Source: Ashinkailepas kermadecensis
Taxonomy: Eukaryota > Arthropoda > Thecostraca > Neolepadidae
Length of the DNA: 64,000 bases
NCBI GenBank assembly: GCA_034440615.1
Contig: JAOTOM010004961.1
Location: forward strand, 220,001 to 284,000
Direction: 5' to 3'
The first letter of the stretch is position 1. The number at the start of each line of letters is the position of its first letter. Under the pieces are notes generated by a model that did not search any database, was not told the origin of the DNA, and was given only the letters and a program-made list of their open reading frames with translations. The translations under genes were made by a program, and so were the position numbers. Positions 1-12,584 of this stretch are shown here, in pieces.

Positions 1-60
1 GTAGAACATCTTAGAGATTACCAAGTTCCCCCATGTAACATATACAGTTGAATCTTTCTT

Positions 61-67
61 CTCTTTT

Positions 68-101
<34 letters not shown>
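61..101. repeat. (CT)n microsatellite
   Basis: Pyrimidine tract made mostly of CT dinucleotides. Confidence 0.95.
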
Positions 102-103
<2 letters not shown>

Positions 104-2270
104 CAGCAAAATTGCCTATGAAACATTCATAACCCAGAATTTAGGAGAATTTATAGCGTGTATTTTGTATTAAACCAAAGTTCTTTTCAATTATGTTCTT
201 ATTATGTTGATATAATATATGGGTAAATTCCTGGTTTTTACAAGTCAACAATTGATCACCGATCCTCTACACGTCGCAGCTGTCTGGGTGACGTGTGGTT
301 TTCTCATCGAGATGTCATGGTTATGCCTGCACTAATATTATGCGTATTGTACGTCACTAATAGTTTCGTATTGTGGGGTGATGAATAACTGAGCTGATGT
401 TTCAAAAGTTATTCGAGGTCGTTGACCCAACCTGACCAAACGTGATTTTTCGGCTTATCAGTTACTCCGATTCCCGAACGTGTTCACTCCTCACAATCCA
501 TCAAAATAATATAAATCGAACTTGCACGTAAAACTCGCTTTAGCAGGCAGCCGCTTAGAGCTATTATTCGAAGCTAGACGGTAGAAACTTGACTGAGTGC
601 CACAAGTACCACTGAGTGCCACAATGGTGAGGCATTTTGAGGATCCATCAGCAGTGCTGCGGATCATCAACTCGTGATCATGTTCACACTGCTACGATCC
701 ACTGCCTTAAACAAGTACCCGGCTATTAGTGGAGCAGTTTCTTCGGATCTGCGGCTGAGGATAAATCCGGTCTGAAACGGACCTTCGGAAATCAGTATCA
801 CTTACCTAATTGTCGACTAGCTCTTTTCAATGATGCCGGCTTCGGTTGTTTTAGAACCCATGAAATAGACGGCAAAACCCCAGGAGTGGACTGCGCTTGG
901 CAGCGTCGGACCAGACCAATTTTCCAAAATTGACGTGACGTTGGTCCCTCTCACATTTAGCGGTCGATCGAGCGGATGTTTTCACGGTCAAGAACCCCCA
1001 CCCTTCGCCGCCACTCACCACTTCCAAGAGCACTGCAATACGTCATACGGGTGGTTTGACTGTCAGGTTACCCCGCTCCGGCCGGCTGCCAACTGATTTA
1101 TGCAACCCAGCCAGGTAATTTGAAAGCAAGCAGAGTTGTTTTCCGCCGCCTAATTTGGAAATTGCATGCATTAGCCAGTTGGGAGGCCAGTCTTTGGCTG
1201 TGCTACCGCGAGAGGCTGCATCAGAACCGTTCGAATAAAACGCAATTTTGGCCGGGAGATTTTCATGGCTGCTTTAAGAGCCTTCACAATTGGCCATAAT
1301 AATGATAGTCCGCGGTAAAATGATGTGGTACGTTTATGCAACCATTTTGGCGAACTCAATGACCAGATTGGTGTGATACGGACAGCTTCCGAAGATGGCG
1401 TAATTGTGGCTCAATATGGCCAATTTATGCACAACAGGTGAACCGCGTTCACCGCGAAAAGACGCTTTCATTGCGCGCTATTATGTCAAAGCAACTTTAT
1501 TGTTGCTATGGCGTCAGCTTGGTTTAACAAACACAAAATATAACTGACACCACAGGAATCGAATGAAGAATTTATTTAGGATGAACAATTTATTATCATG
1601 CGGAAGAAAGAATAAAATACTGGCATCTAGTTTTGAACTACTACAAGCACACCATAAGAAGTGAATTTACCTATCGTGTGTCCATGCATTGTACAACGAC
1701 GTTTTGCTCGAGATGTACCAACAAACTGGAAATAATCAGGTCCAATGATACATGCCCTAGGGAGTGCATCACATCTTGTTAATCCGTTAATCCCTTACCC
1801 GTACAGGATAATTGATGCCACCCCTAAGTGTTTTCTTTTTCGGGACCACGGAAGAACAGCGCGAGTTAGGGCGCTGTTACTTGGCATAGCTGATGGCCAT
1901 CCCTTGCCAGCCATGAAGCATACAAATTTGTATTCGTATTCGCGACCAGCAGCACGAACTCATGAAGCTCAGTGGAAACTCACTGCGACACCCGCACCTC
2001 ATGTGGGGCCAGTGTGGTGCTCTTCACCGCCGCCTCCTCCACTGTATCCTGAACGCCAGTTTTCGGCGGTCCAATGCTTCAGTGGTCTCGTGACTCAATT
2101 GCACACCAGTGGCTGTAGTGTTATTATTCCCCATGGTCGTCAGCTGTTGTGCTGGTAGCGTTTACCATAAAGCAGACTATGTGGTGTTTGGAAGTGCTGT
2201 AGCACCGCATCGGCCTACTCTCAGACTAATTTCCAGGGGTCAACGATGTCAAGAACGGCTCGCACACTTC
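102..2270. other. Unique sequence, no gene seen
   Basis: Mixed-composition single-copy sequence. The longest open frame (1745-2158, 137 codons) starts in ordinary sequence, has no recognisable domain and lacks convincing splice context, so I do not call it a gene. No repeat structure is evident. Confidence 0.6.
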
Positions 2271-2394
2271 GCTCTCGTGGCCCACGTGTAGTCTTTGACA
2301 CGCTCTCGTGGCCCACTTGTAGTCTTTGACACACTCTCGTGGCCCACTTGTAGTCTTTGACACGCTCTCGTGGCTCACTTGTAGTCTTTGACAC
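2271..2394. repeat. 31-bp minisatellite, 4 copies
   Basis: Four head-to-tail copies of a 31-bp unit starting GCTCTCGTGGCCCAC; the total of 124 bp is exactly 4 x 31. Copies differ at one or two positions. Confidence 0.95.
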
Positions 2395-2522
2395 AATTAC
2401 TTCATTCGGCTCTTCTTCGAATTCGAAGTCGTTTTCCTTACGTGGAAAACGTACATGGGATGTCAACAACTTTATATATTTGGAATGCACAAAAACGGCA
2501 CATACCTCTTCGACAGCTCACA

Positions 2523-2725
2523 GGCATGTGTACATTTGGTGTAATGTGCAGTAGCTGTGTGGTTTGTACATTTGGTTCAATGTGTAGTTACTTTGTGGTT
2601 TGTGCATTTTGTACACCGTGTAGTTGCTGTGTGGGTTTGTGCATTTGGTGCAAAGTGTAGTTGCTATGTAGTTTGTACGCTTGGTGCAACGGATAGTTGC
2701 TATGTAGTTTGTACATACCTTTGTT
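2523..2725. repeat. About 37-bp degenerate minisatellite, 5-6 copies
   Basis: Repeats of a unit containing GTTTGTACATTTGGTGCAA followed by GTGTAGTTGCTATGTG. Copies are diverged, which suggests an older array. Confidence 0.85.
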
Positions 2726-3018
2726 GCAATGTGTGGATGCCGTTTTGCTTCCCTTCTTTCCTATGATTCTTCTAACATGATGTTATATCGAAGATGTATT
2801 TAGCTGCGGGAAGCTCCATCATCATCAACATTGCTCATGATGCTCAGAACACAGAATTTTGTCCGTTGTCCTTTCGGACATACTCCACGGCGACATTTGT
2901 GTCCATTTTGTCAATACCTACGCATAATTACATCTGAAAAAGCAGGGAGTATTAGTGAACTTCCAACAAACAAAAAGTTATATCAATGTTAGCTGCCTAA
3001 TTCGTCGCATCCATCCCG

Positions 3019-3089
3019 TTAAGAGGATTAAGAGTGTTAAGAGGTTAAGAGGTTTAAGAGTGTTAAGAGTGTTAAGAGTGTTAAGAGGG
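3019..3089. repeat. GAGTGTTAA short tandem repeat
   Basis: Irregular short tandem repeats of (A)AGAG(TG)TT with 9-12 bp spacing. Confidence 0.85.
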
Positions 3090-3619
3090 ATAATAATAGT
3101 CGGAACATAGCTCAAGCTCTTTGAATTTTCAACCAAAGATAACTCGACTCCGGATACATCACGTCAGTATGATCACTTTTTCCACAATATTTTCTGCATG
3201 TAATATTCCTAGATATCGAGAGGGAAAAATCACGCTTTGTTCGAGCTTTAAAGAGCCAAAACGTCGATTGCGGGTGGGGGATTTCCTTGAATGTCCATAC
3301 GTAGATCCACAGGTGCCTACCCGTGAGCTTGGCGACAGTGTGGACAGACAACACGCATAGGAGGAACCTCCATAGGAGGAAAGGCGCAAGTTCCCTGTGG
3401 ATTTATTGGAACCTGAGCCTCTATATTCAAGGTGCACAAAGGTGCAATTAAACTAAGACATGCTGTGGTTATCGTCTATGTTGATTCAAACCGGTCAACA
3501 AATAGAGACGAACATTGCACTGACCCACACGGGGACATACGCTTTTCTTTCTTTGGACGGCAGCAAGGTCATCATGTCTCCACCGACAAACAGAGCTCCT
3601 CGACAGCTCAGGGCCCCAG

Positions 3620-3866
3620 GCGCCACAACGCCGTGTCTGGACGGCTGTTGGCGCCACAACGCCGTGTCTGGACGGCTGTTGGCGCCACAATGCCGTTTCT
3701 GGACGGCTGTTGTCGCCACAGCGCCGTGTCTGGACGGCTGTTGGCGCCACAGCGCCGTGTCTGGACGGCTGTTGGCGCCACAGCGCCGTGTCTGGACGGC
3801 TGTTGGCGCCACAGCGCCGTGTCTGGACGGCTGTTGGCGCCACAGCGCCGTGTCTGGACGGCTGTT
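3620..3866. repeat. 31-bp minisatellite, 8 copies
   Basis: Eight nearly identical 31-bp units starting GCGCCACAGCGCCGTGTC. Long open frames cross this array in several frames on both strands only because the unit lacks stops. The array leads straight into a GC-rich block at 3867-4170. Confidence 0.95.
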
Positions 3867-4170
3867 TTACGACGGCCGGCCGGTGCGGCGGGAGCCGTAT
3901 CCGGCGCCGGCGGCCGGCGCCCTTGCAAGACGCGCGGCAACAGTAGCGGCGCCGCCGGCAGCCGCCGCCGGCAGCCGCCGCCAGACAGCAGGCAGCAGGC
4001 AGCCGCCGCCGGGGGGCAGCAGGCAGCAGGCAGCCGCCGCCGGCCGGCGTCCGGCGGCTGACGTCCGTCAGATGCAGCCGCGGCCTTGGTCGGCTGGCCA
4101 GCTATCGGCGCCGTGCCTCGCCTCGGACGAGAGCGCGCCGGCGGCCAGCCATTGCACCCGGCGCTACCGG
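3867..4170. other. GC-rich, CpG-dense block
   Basis: Very GC- and CpG-rich sequence with simple GCCGCCGGCAGCC repeats (about 3950-4055). It could be a CpG island or just a GC-rich repeat; no start codon with a convincing downstream exon is visible. Function unknown. Confidence 0.5.
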
Positions 4171-4503
4171 TGGCCGCCGCACCTGCACGGGGCTGCAGAC
4201 AGACATATCATGTAACATTGGGACGGCAGGACGAGCGGGCTCCGACCGATAATATCCTGATGCACCAGGCATGAGACGTCTCTTGTCGGACTGTGGCCAA
4301 TGCCACGACGATGCTATCATGTCACCTTGTCAAGGAGTTGTTCTCGTCAGGGCAGTGCTCCGCACCTGGACACTCCAAGTGCCCCTTCAGCGTCCTGATT
4401 GCGATTAAAGGCCGGTTCGTCGTCTGGCTATGGGGCCAGCTCAAACTGATGGACACTTTTTCTTCCAACAACCAATGATGCAAAACCATCTGCTCATATA
4501 ATG

Positions 4504-4596
4504 TCGCCTACGGCACCCATGGCCTATGGCGCCCATGACCTATGGCGCCCATGGCCTATGACGCCCATGGCCTTTGCCGCCCATGGCCTATTGCAC
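4504..4596. repeat. About 16-17 bp minisatellite
   Basis: Five to six copies of a unit built on GGCGCCCATGGCCTAT, with substitutions. Confidence 0.9.
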
Positions 4597-4611
4597 CACA
4601 CAAACTATCAT

Positions 4612-4787
4612 TTCACTTCACATCGGTGATCAGTAGATCGCGGGTAGGATCCTCGCCTCCCAACCCAAAGGTTATGAGTTCGAGTCCAAACTGTCCCAAC
4701 CCACGACCAATCTGCGTGAAAAATTGACGCCAAAACATGGCCCAAGCTGTCGACACTTCGTAAAACCAATAACCCACCAACCAGTCA
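4612..4787 (+). mobile_element. Degenerate tRNA-derived SINE (same family as 47927-48114)
   Basis: It contains a B-box-like AGTTCGAGTCC (4677-4687) and a body similar to the SINE at 47.9 kb: CCAATCTGCGTGA...ATTGACG here against CCAATCGGCGTGA...ATTGGCG there. Both end in AAAACCAATAAC followed by ACC-rich repeats. No clear A box and no clear target-site duplication remain, so this is an old copy. The family assignment is inferred from this within-window similarity. Confidence 0.65.
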
Positions 4788-5063
4788 CTTCACACCCTTA
4801 ACGCAAGATCGTGCTACGTCTGGGAAGTACATTTAGGTATGCCATTATCATTGAGCACAAGTTTCACATTGAGTAATCCTGCATGCCATAGAATACCATT
4901 TTGGTTGTCAAAGCTGATACAATTTTGCAAAATGTTGTTCCAATTTGAGCTTTCGCAATGCTGGTAGCATAGCGCTTTAAAGTGTTTGGTATTCATTAAT
5001 TGCCATGGGTGGTGTTTTGGAAACAAAGCAGATAGGAACTAAGCGGAAACGAAATCCTTGCTT

Positions 5064-5140
5064 TATCGTACAGGTCCTATGTTGATGTATCGTACAGTGG
5101 TCCTATGTTGATGTATCGTACAGTGGTCCTATGTTGATGT
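5064..5140. repeat. About 26-bp minisatellite, 3 copies
   Basis: Three copies of TATCGTACAGTGGTCCTATG plus TTGATG. Confidence 0.95.
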
Positions 5141-5362
5141 AATATTTGAGATCCATTCCAGACTGATTTTCGGTACTGATTTTAGAAAGTAGAGACAAAA
5201 AACTACTTAGCACTCAGCTGACAACTACGTGTACGTACATTCCTGCGCATTGTATATTGCCAACTACACAATATGCGTGTAGGCCCCACCATTCTACCGT
5301 CGGCATTGTCCATGCGATATTTCAGCAGAGCTGAGGGCCATGCAACCAGTGCTCCCTAATGT

Positions 5363-6060
5363 GATTTGTCTAAGGCGTTCGATTGTGTTGATCGCGATGC
5401 GTTCCTAGCAAAACTCCAGCGGTATAGGATATCAACACGTTGGTTAAAGGATTATTTTAGCAATCGGACATAGTCGAATCAAAACAGCGAAGCTCCGGAA
5501 GTGTCTTTCGGGGTAGTGCAGGGCAGCAACCTCGGACCGATCCTGTTCAGCCTATTTACAAACAACTTACCCTGTCATCTTTCATCAAATGCCGCAATCG
5601 ACACAATCGACACAATCGACACAATCGACACAATCGACACAATCGACACAATCGACACAATCGACACAATCGACACAATCGACACAATCGAAACAATCGA
5701 CACAATCGACAATCGACACAATCGACACAATCGACACAATCGACACAATCGAAACAATCGACACAATCGACACAATCGAAACAATCGACACAATCGACAA
5801 TCGACACAATCGACACAATCGACACAATCGACACAATCGACACATATGCAGACGACACACAAATAATGCATAGTGCCGTGCCTACGCCCACCGGGAAGAG
5901 ACCTCCGCACAAACGTGAAGGATGATCTGGCGGCTTTCTCCGCGTGGTTTCCTTCGAACGGGCTCAAAATCAAGCAAAAAAAACTGGCTTAATAATTTTT
6001 GGGACACCAACAACAACAACGACAATAGGAAACCTTTCCGTCAAATTACAAGGAGTCACA
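5363..6060 (+). pseudogene. Non-LTR retrotransposon reverse transcriptase fragment
   Basis: Remnant of the palm part of a LINE reverse transcriptase. From 5363 one frame reads DLSKAFDCVDRDAF (motif A), a TAG stop at 5471-5473, then VVQGSNLGPILFSLF (the PQGS.LGP region) and NLPCHLSSNAAIDT. A nonamer array (5594-5844) then interrupts the ORF. After it, in another frame, comes YADDTQIM (catalytic YADD, 5845-5856). In a further frame lie DDLAAFSAWFPSNGLKI and IFGTPTTTTIGNLSVKLQGV, the usual downstream segment. The motif order matches Jockey/CR1/L2-type elements; the exact clade cannot be set without alignment. No endonuclease domain or 3' tail is recognisable. The copy is dead: one stop, the array, and at least two frame changes. 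Confidence 0.88.
5594..5844 (+). repeat. 9-bp array (CAATCGACA)n inside a reverse transcriptase
   Basis: About 28 units of CAATCGACA, a few with A for C (CAATCGAAA). Two shortened 7-bp units, near 5704 and 5794, shift the frame. In the RT frame the unit encodes Thr-Ile-Asp. The unit matches the element's own coding sequence just before the YADD box (Ala-Ile-Asp-Thr-Tyr-Ala-Asp-Asp), so it grew out of the host ORF. Confidence 0.95.
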
Positions 6061-6483
6061 TTATAGCAGGACTAAATCATAAAAAATATGAGCATATATA
6101 TCGACCCAAAACTCAATATGCCAAGGTAAATTAGTCATGTTGTACAACACTGTTATAGAGCTCCTATTACAATCAGTAAGATAAGAAACACTTCCAAAAA
6201 CTACGTTGGAACAGCTCATACTGATGTTCCCGAATTGAGCATATTGCCTGCAGCATGGGCCCCGTCCACACAGAAAAGCGCTACAATATATTTTAAAATA
6301 TAAATGTTGTCCGCATCTTACCGAATAAACTCCGGTACGCCACGAGTGCGAGGAAGGCATGAAGTAAAAGAGCATCTCCTTTCACTTCATGGTCTAACTG
6401 AGTGACTACACCCTGATCGACGAGATCCCATAGCAGGCGGGTGGGCCCGAAAATATTAAAGGTCTTGCCACACCCAGGGCTGG

Positions 6484-6485
<2 letters not shown>

Positions 6486-6568
<83 letters not shown>

Positions 6569-6572
6569 GATA
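6486..6572. repeat. (TA)n microsatellite
   Basis: Almost pure TA dinucleotide repeat. Confidence 0.97.
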
Positions 6573-9480
6573 TAAGAATTATGCTTAAACCTGGTCACCT
6601 GTATATATGTATATATTTTACCACTTGGGTACATACCACATGCAAAACAAAATGCCTGGTGCAATAGCCAATGCTGTATTTGGTTTCACAACGTATGCAA
6701 ATCAATGCAATGCAACACAATTTGAGTTCAGGGTTCCATTGAGAAGGAGAACTCGAAATTTTCAGCATTGTTTTTAATATTTTGTAATGGGGCATGTGAC
6801 CCAGGTCACTGATGTCCTCCACTACGATGCTTGGCCGCTTGATGGGTAACTGATTGGCGTAGGGTCAATACATGAACACTCCGTCATTTTAAGTGCACCA
6901 AAACACGTACAACGAACACGAGAAAATCGCGTCTGCAAAGCGCATACAAACTTGACATAACATAACCGTGAATTGCGTTATGTTTAGCTTGATTGACGCG
7001 GAACATTTCAATCGTGACAATTAAGTTTCAAGGTGTCTTTCATTGTATGTGCTTTGATTGTGCGTCATGTGCATTCGCTTTGACCATAAATTAATTGCGC
7101 CATTAGAGTATCGGAATTTGAGCACATAATGAAACAATATGACGTTGTGCTGACATGAGCTAAGCTAAAATTGAATTCAGTTATTTTCCATAGCGTAGCA
7201 TAGCTGTATTTGGAGGCATCCAGAGTTTGAACTCAAGCGACAGCGGTTTAGGGCGTCATTCAGGAAATCCAAAGAGCGTGGGGAGGCAAAATGGAGAGCA
7301 ACCCCAGTAAACTTCTGGCTAATGATGTCACCTTGCCACCAGTATTATGGTCTCAATAGAATGCACCCTTATGAATGCAAGTGATAAAATGCATGCGCTC
7401 CGAAGTATATCTTCCCTGAGTTTTACACCGTCAACAGTTCGAAACGCTGAATATATACTGTTCGGGTAAAGGAGGTTGTGCATTTTCGTCAGTAACATTG
7501 GTGACGAAGCTTTCTATTGGCACCATTGCTGGTGTTATGTATGCAACCTTTAATAGTATCGAACACCCTATAGATGCCCTTGGTGTGCTCTAACCTGTGC
7601 AACTAAGCCACTTACACCTCACAAAACAGTATCATGGTGCATGTTTCGTCACGTGGTTACTATGCATGCACCACATCCGTAATTTACATAGACACACACA
7701 CACACATAATGGTATCTTCACGTAGTGTTGATGCAGAAGTATTTCAGTCGCATTGGCAGTCAGAGCAACTGGGCGGTCGGGTACGGAAGTACTTCAGTCA
7801 CATTGGCAGTCAGTGCAACTGGGTGGTTTCTACTGATTGCAATTGGTATGATACGTAGGTCACCATCAACACTGTCTATCAAGAACACAGCATGAGAACA
7901 CTTGTATGGACGCAGAAACGGGGGGCAGGGGGCAGAGGTGGTAACCCCTTCCCCGAACCTCGGACGAGTTTAACATTGGTCCTATTGTCATTGGGAAAAT
8001 TAATATAAATCGCAGCCAAACGGAGCTACAGGAACGCAACCTCCGCTAAAATACGTGCACTGGGACAGAAAACGTCACAGCATGGCACGTGTGTCTGAAT
8101 TGTACTCACGGGTCTGAGGTCACCACTTTCGCACAAAATTATCCATGCAAAACAGCATGGCAATTATTTTGCATTCCGGTGGGCCTACATTCAGGTGCCA
8201 ATACACAAGGACAGAGAACCAATACCAAACACTCGAGGTCGAAATACAACCAGTGTTCTTTTCGTTCCATTTGGCATTTGACTATAAACATGACATTATT
8301 TCACATCTTGTTACCTACCCTTTTGAATAGGAAGCGAATGCATTATTAGTTGATGAATTTATTCTCAATCAGTCCCCGAATTATTGTGGAGATTTGGACA
8401 GCAAAACTTGAAATCCCGTGCTTGATTTCAGAAGGAATTATTACATTGAATCACCCAGATTGAAAAAGAAGTGTAATGTGCTCATTTGAATATACTAAGA
8501 CGAAGTGAGCGACATGAAAAACGATGTGCGAATGAGCGATGACGGCAAATGAAAACATTGCGCAATGTGAACCCACAACGACATTTTGTCAAACTTGCAC
8601 CGCTGCCCAAACAACGTTGCTGTCTCGGTGACTTGGGAACACTGCATGCGTCTCTTACTCGTACTGGCAATCAGCGCCATCTATCTGGTGACAGTAGCGC
8701 CACCTATTCCACTGACAACAATCACCGACTAATGTGGATCTGCTCTGATGGGACAAGGGCGGCGGACCGAGGTGGTGTCAAGAGCACGACGGCTGGTGTA
8801 AAGACCACTGTGGCAACCGACGGTAGAATGTGCTACGATATAAAGCATTGACTATTCCTGCAGTTGCGGGGTGATGGAGTCCATCACGTTTCTTTTTCTT
8901 CGCCAGTCGTGGAACTAACAGGAAAGTTTGGGCCAAGGAATGTGACTGCGGGCGATCCCACGCAGATGCTCGGTTCTGATCACATTATGATTGCTGATCC
9001 TAACTACTCACGCCACTCTTTATTGAGGGGAAATTAACACGGTATTTAGCGTTGGCGAAGAGCCCTGAGGATGAAAGCAACATACGCATGCTTTCGTCTT
9101 GAGACCCAATGCCTGCTTTTTTGTGAGGGGCCAGCTATTTTTTACACGGATTCGCGTGAATTATATGAAGATGCTCGTTGCGAATTGTACAGGATAATTA
9201 ACTGTTCCCTTCACCCATAAAATTGTGTGCGATGTGATGATTACCTACAGGCACTGTGCAAGGCAAGTAAAAATTATGAGAATAGAGTAGAGACGATACT
9301 GTTCATTGGTTCTGCCCGTTTATTGGTTAATTTTACTTATAATCGCCAAAATGCATATGTAATTTTGTTTTGGTTTAGTTAAGCTTTCAAATGCCATATG
9401 CTGTGGTCTATGACGCTGCATTGCATTGCATTTACGTCATAGAACACCCTAAGTTGCATTAGCTTTTTTTTAGTCCAGTG
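6573..9480. other. Unique sequence, no gene seen
   Basis: AT-leaning single-copy sequence. A two-copy imperfect repeat of about 58 bp lies at about 7730-7835 (GAAGTA/ATTTCAGTC.CATTGGCAGTCAG). Short open frames near 8089-8349 and 8549-8851 show no recognisable domain. Confidence 0.55.
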
Positions 9481-10050
9481 GCGTAGCCAAGGGAAGGCAA
9501 AAGGGACAATACCTCCCCCTCACTGAAAGGTGGTGCCCCCCCCCCCGCACCTCGAACGGATTAGGCTGGGGCTCGGAAAACGGATAAAAATTGCGCCGTG
9601 ACCCAGAATGCTCTCGGCGGGATCCCTACAATTTCCGTCCAGGTCCCAAACAAATTTGAGTTAAGGCCGCTGTCGAGGCTGAAACATAGTGACCCCGAAA
9701 ACTCCCGCCGTGGTCACAAGATCCGACCGGGTGCTCCAAAAATCGCGCTGTGTCCCAGAAATTCTCGTCCGGTCCTCAAAAATCCGCGTCTGGGCTTCAA
9801 ATAAACGCAGCGGGGCCTTAAAGACTCGCGCCGGGTCTCAAAACTTGCACCGGTGCCCCAAAAATCGCGATGGGCCTAAAAAATGTCCTTAGCGGCCTCC
9901 GACAATTCGCGTCGGAGACCCAACTAAATACGGCGGTGACTCGAAAACTCCCGCCGGGGCCCGAAAAGTCGCGCCGGGCCTCGAAATGGCAAGCTGGGAT
10001 CCCAAAATTCCCGTCGAAGTCCCAAGAATTGGCATCAAGACCAGCGATGC
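9480..10050. repeat. Highly diverged about 30-bp GC/poly-A satellite, array 1
   Basis: It begins with GTGGCGTAGCCAAGGG (9479-9494) and a poly-C run (9537-9546), then about 14 irregular units built on a GCGCCGGGGCCCCAAAAATC-like consensus. The same unit makes up the larger array at 43798-45800. Units differ strongly from one another, so the array is old or mutates quickly. Short open frames through it are accidental. Confidence 0.8.
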
Positions 10051-10249
10051 TTACACCGTATATAAAAAAAATGTATATTTGTTTCTGAGCAATAACCTTT
10101 ATTTTCTGATTCATTATGCTTCAAATCACTGGGGGAAAAAACTGTCAGTGATTTTAAACTTCGGATTTCTTGTCAGTATATCGATTTTGTTGAAATAAGA
10201 TTTTTTTTTCATATATGCACATCTTCGACAGATCTGTAAACGCTTCAAA

Positions 10250-10731
10250 ATTTACTATATATTTACCGAAACAAGTATAGTTTAACTTAAATGACGATAT
10301 CGTCAAATTTGTAACGGTTCAAGGAGTTTATATCTCTAATTGGCAGCTCCTACTGCAGAAAACCGAGCTTTAATGAAACAAATAGGTCAGTACGCCAGTA
10401 GAAGTAAAAGCGTATGGTTACGCAGTTTGTTTTTATTTTGATCACTATATTTGATTAAAGGTAAGTATTTTGTATTGCTCAATATATGTTGTTGTGGCTG
10501 AAGTAATATAAAACAATTCTGATAAATTGAGCGCTATACTATTTTATTTAAACATAACAATATTGATGGCTCTGACATCCATGCCTTCTTTGCCACGTGG
10601 TATAAGGTTGTCCAATTTGTATTATATATAGGTAGCTTGCATATCGACGCCGACGTCGATTTACACACAGTATCCCTTGTGTGTAAATCACGGGAGATCT
10701 TGTCGATCAACAAAACGACGAAAGGGGAAGA
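10250..10731. other. Unique sequence, no gene seen
   Basis: AT-rich single-copy DNA before the transposon-type pseudogene. No structure noted. Confidence 0.5.
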
Positions 10732-11620
10732 ATGCACCTCCCATTGAGCACCCTGACATTCCATCATCTATTGCACTTGTTCCCCATAACGCGACGGGAT
10801 CTACCTGTGCCACAACCTCCATTGAGGGATCAATCTTGCCCAGCAGAAGAAGCAAGCTATGATGATTCCGAGGAGGAGCAAGGGCCGCCATCTGCTGCGC
10901 GCCGTCGACGCCGGGTGGCCGGTGAAAGGTGCCCCTACTACCCCAACCAAGAGAACACCAACGACCTCATCAGGGAATTGGCATTGACAAAGTCCAACGC
11001 AGAGTTGCTCATTTCCAGACTGAAGCATTGGAACTTACTGGACGACAGCGTTTGAATTACTTCCCAGAGGAAGTGGCATCGCGGCTTTTCAGTGTTCTTA
11101 GAGATGTGCTGTTCTACTGCCATGGCATCAGAGGACTTTTCGAAGCTGTGAGCATTTCCTGCAACACCCCTGACTGGTGGCTCTTCATCGACAGTTCATC
11201 TAAAAGCCTCAATGCTGTTTTACTGCACAACACAAATCAGTGGCCCTCGATTCCTCTGGCTCATTCAGTGCGTACGAAAGAAGAGTACCAGAACGTCAAA
11301 ATCCTGCTGAGTGCACTGAATTACGACCAATTCAGCTGGGAGGTCATTGGCGATTTCAAGATGGTGGCCTTCTTGATGGGGCTTCAGGGAGGCTTCAACA
11401 AATCTCCTTTGCTATCTGTGCCTCTGGGATAGCCGAAATACAGCCCTTCACTACGAGAAGAGGAACTGGCCCTTCAGGACCTGATATGAGGCTGGGGCCC
11501 ATAACGTGAAGCAAGACCCGCTTGTAGAGCCAACGAAAGTGCTGATGCGACCCCTGCACCTCAAATTGGGCGTCATCAAGCAGTTTGTTAAGCAGCTGGA
11601 TCCAGAGAGTGAGGTTTAGG
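10732..11620 (+). pseudogene. Degraded transposon-type ORF of a widespread unnamed family
   Basis: Three frames join into one protein-like track. Frame 1 (10732-11055) ends ...NDLIRELALTKSNAELL...LKHWNLLDD. Frame 2 (about 11100-11405) reads FYCHGIRGLFEA, WWLFIDSSSKSLNAVLLHN, PSIPLAHSVRTKEEY and GDFKMVAFLMGLQGGFNKSP. Frame 3 (about 11405-11615) reads CYLCLWDSRNTALHYEKRNW, then a TGA, then RPLHLKLGVIKQFVKQLDPE. From memory, the motifs IDSS.KSL..VLLHN, C.WDSR and PPLHIKLG..K.F mark an uncharacterised protein family present in many copies in arthropod and cnidarian genomes, which is why I call it mobile-element derived. Two frameshifts and one stop make this copy inactive. I know no accepted family name and assign no enzymatic role. 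Confidence 0.75.
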
Positions 11621-12584
11621 TTTAGAGGTTTAGGTTTGGCATAGGTGTAGCTATCTCCCCGCTACCCTTCCACAGTGATGAGTTATTTTGAGTTTCGTCA
11701 AAATTGTCTCAACTAGACCTAGTCTCCCCTAGGTCTAAGCAGGTTTCATAATAGTGACTTTTCATCGGAAGAAAATTATTCACGTCGGTGAACTTAAATG
11801 TTTTATTCTGCCCTGAACTGGCCTCAGTAATAAAATACGAAGTATTGAATATGGATGACTACCATTTACTCGTGGAGTAGTATGTGTGTTCAAGGATATT
11901 TTGCGTTATATTTCTTTAGATTAAAGTTATATTGCGTGTTATTATTTGTTTATAGTCATGCAATATAATATAGTCACTCTATTTTATTGCATTTCATTAA
12001 TCGCAAACCGTCACTGGTTCACAGTGACGTCATATACTAGCATATGAAACATAGCATATACTAGCATATACTAGCATAGCATATACTAGCATATAAAACT
12101 AGCACATGCGGTAGGATAAGTGGGATAAGGAACAAACCTGAATAGTGCATGACAAGTTATATGCTCCTTCAAGGTATTAATATCGCTTTGCTAATGGTTC
12201 GCTTATATGTGTTTACAATATTTTAAGTGGTACAAAACAATTACATTTAAACGATTTATTTCCTTTCGACATACCTGCGACATACCCGGATTCAGTTTCC
12301 ACATCAATAATGTTTATAAGATATATATGACTTATAAGAAGGGGTGTACACGTAGGAAAACAGAATCTTTGGTATGGCACATGGGAGCATGCCAAGGATC
12401 TTCGTAGCAGGATTGGCAGATATCACTCCCCTCCCCTCCGAGCCAAACAACATTCTAGGATAGGATAGATCATTTTGCTTTTCAATCCGTCAATTTGTTG
12501 ATGGTGTCATTTCGCACGTGCTCTACTGCATGTCGGGCTTTGGCAACGGTTATCAATACAATTTCGAAGGACTTAGGCAATGTC
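11621..12584. other. Mostly unique sequence
   Basis: AT-rich flank without a gene. A small tandem repeat of CATATACTAG lies at 12045-12106. Confidence 0.55.
12045..12106. repeat. CATATACTAG short repeat
   Basis: Irregular tandem copies of AGCATATACTAGCATATA. Confidence 0.85.

Noticed and set aside
1745..2158. 137-codon open frame
   Set aside because: No domain, low-complexity proline run, no splice context; length is within chance for this composition.
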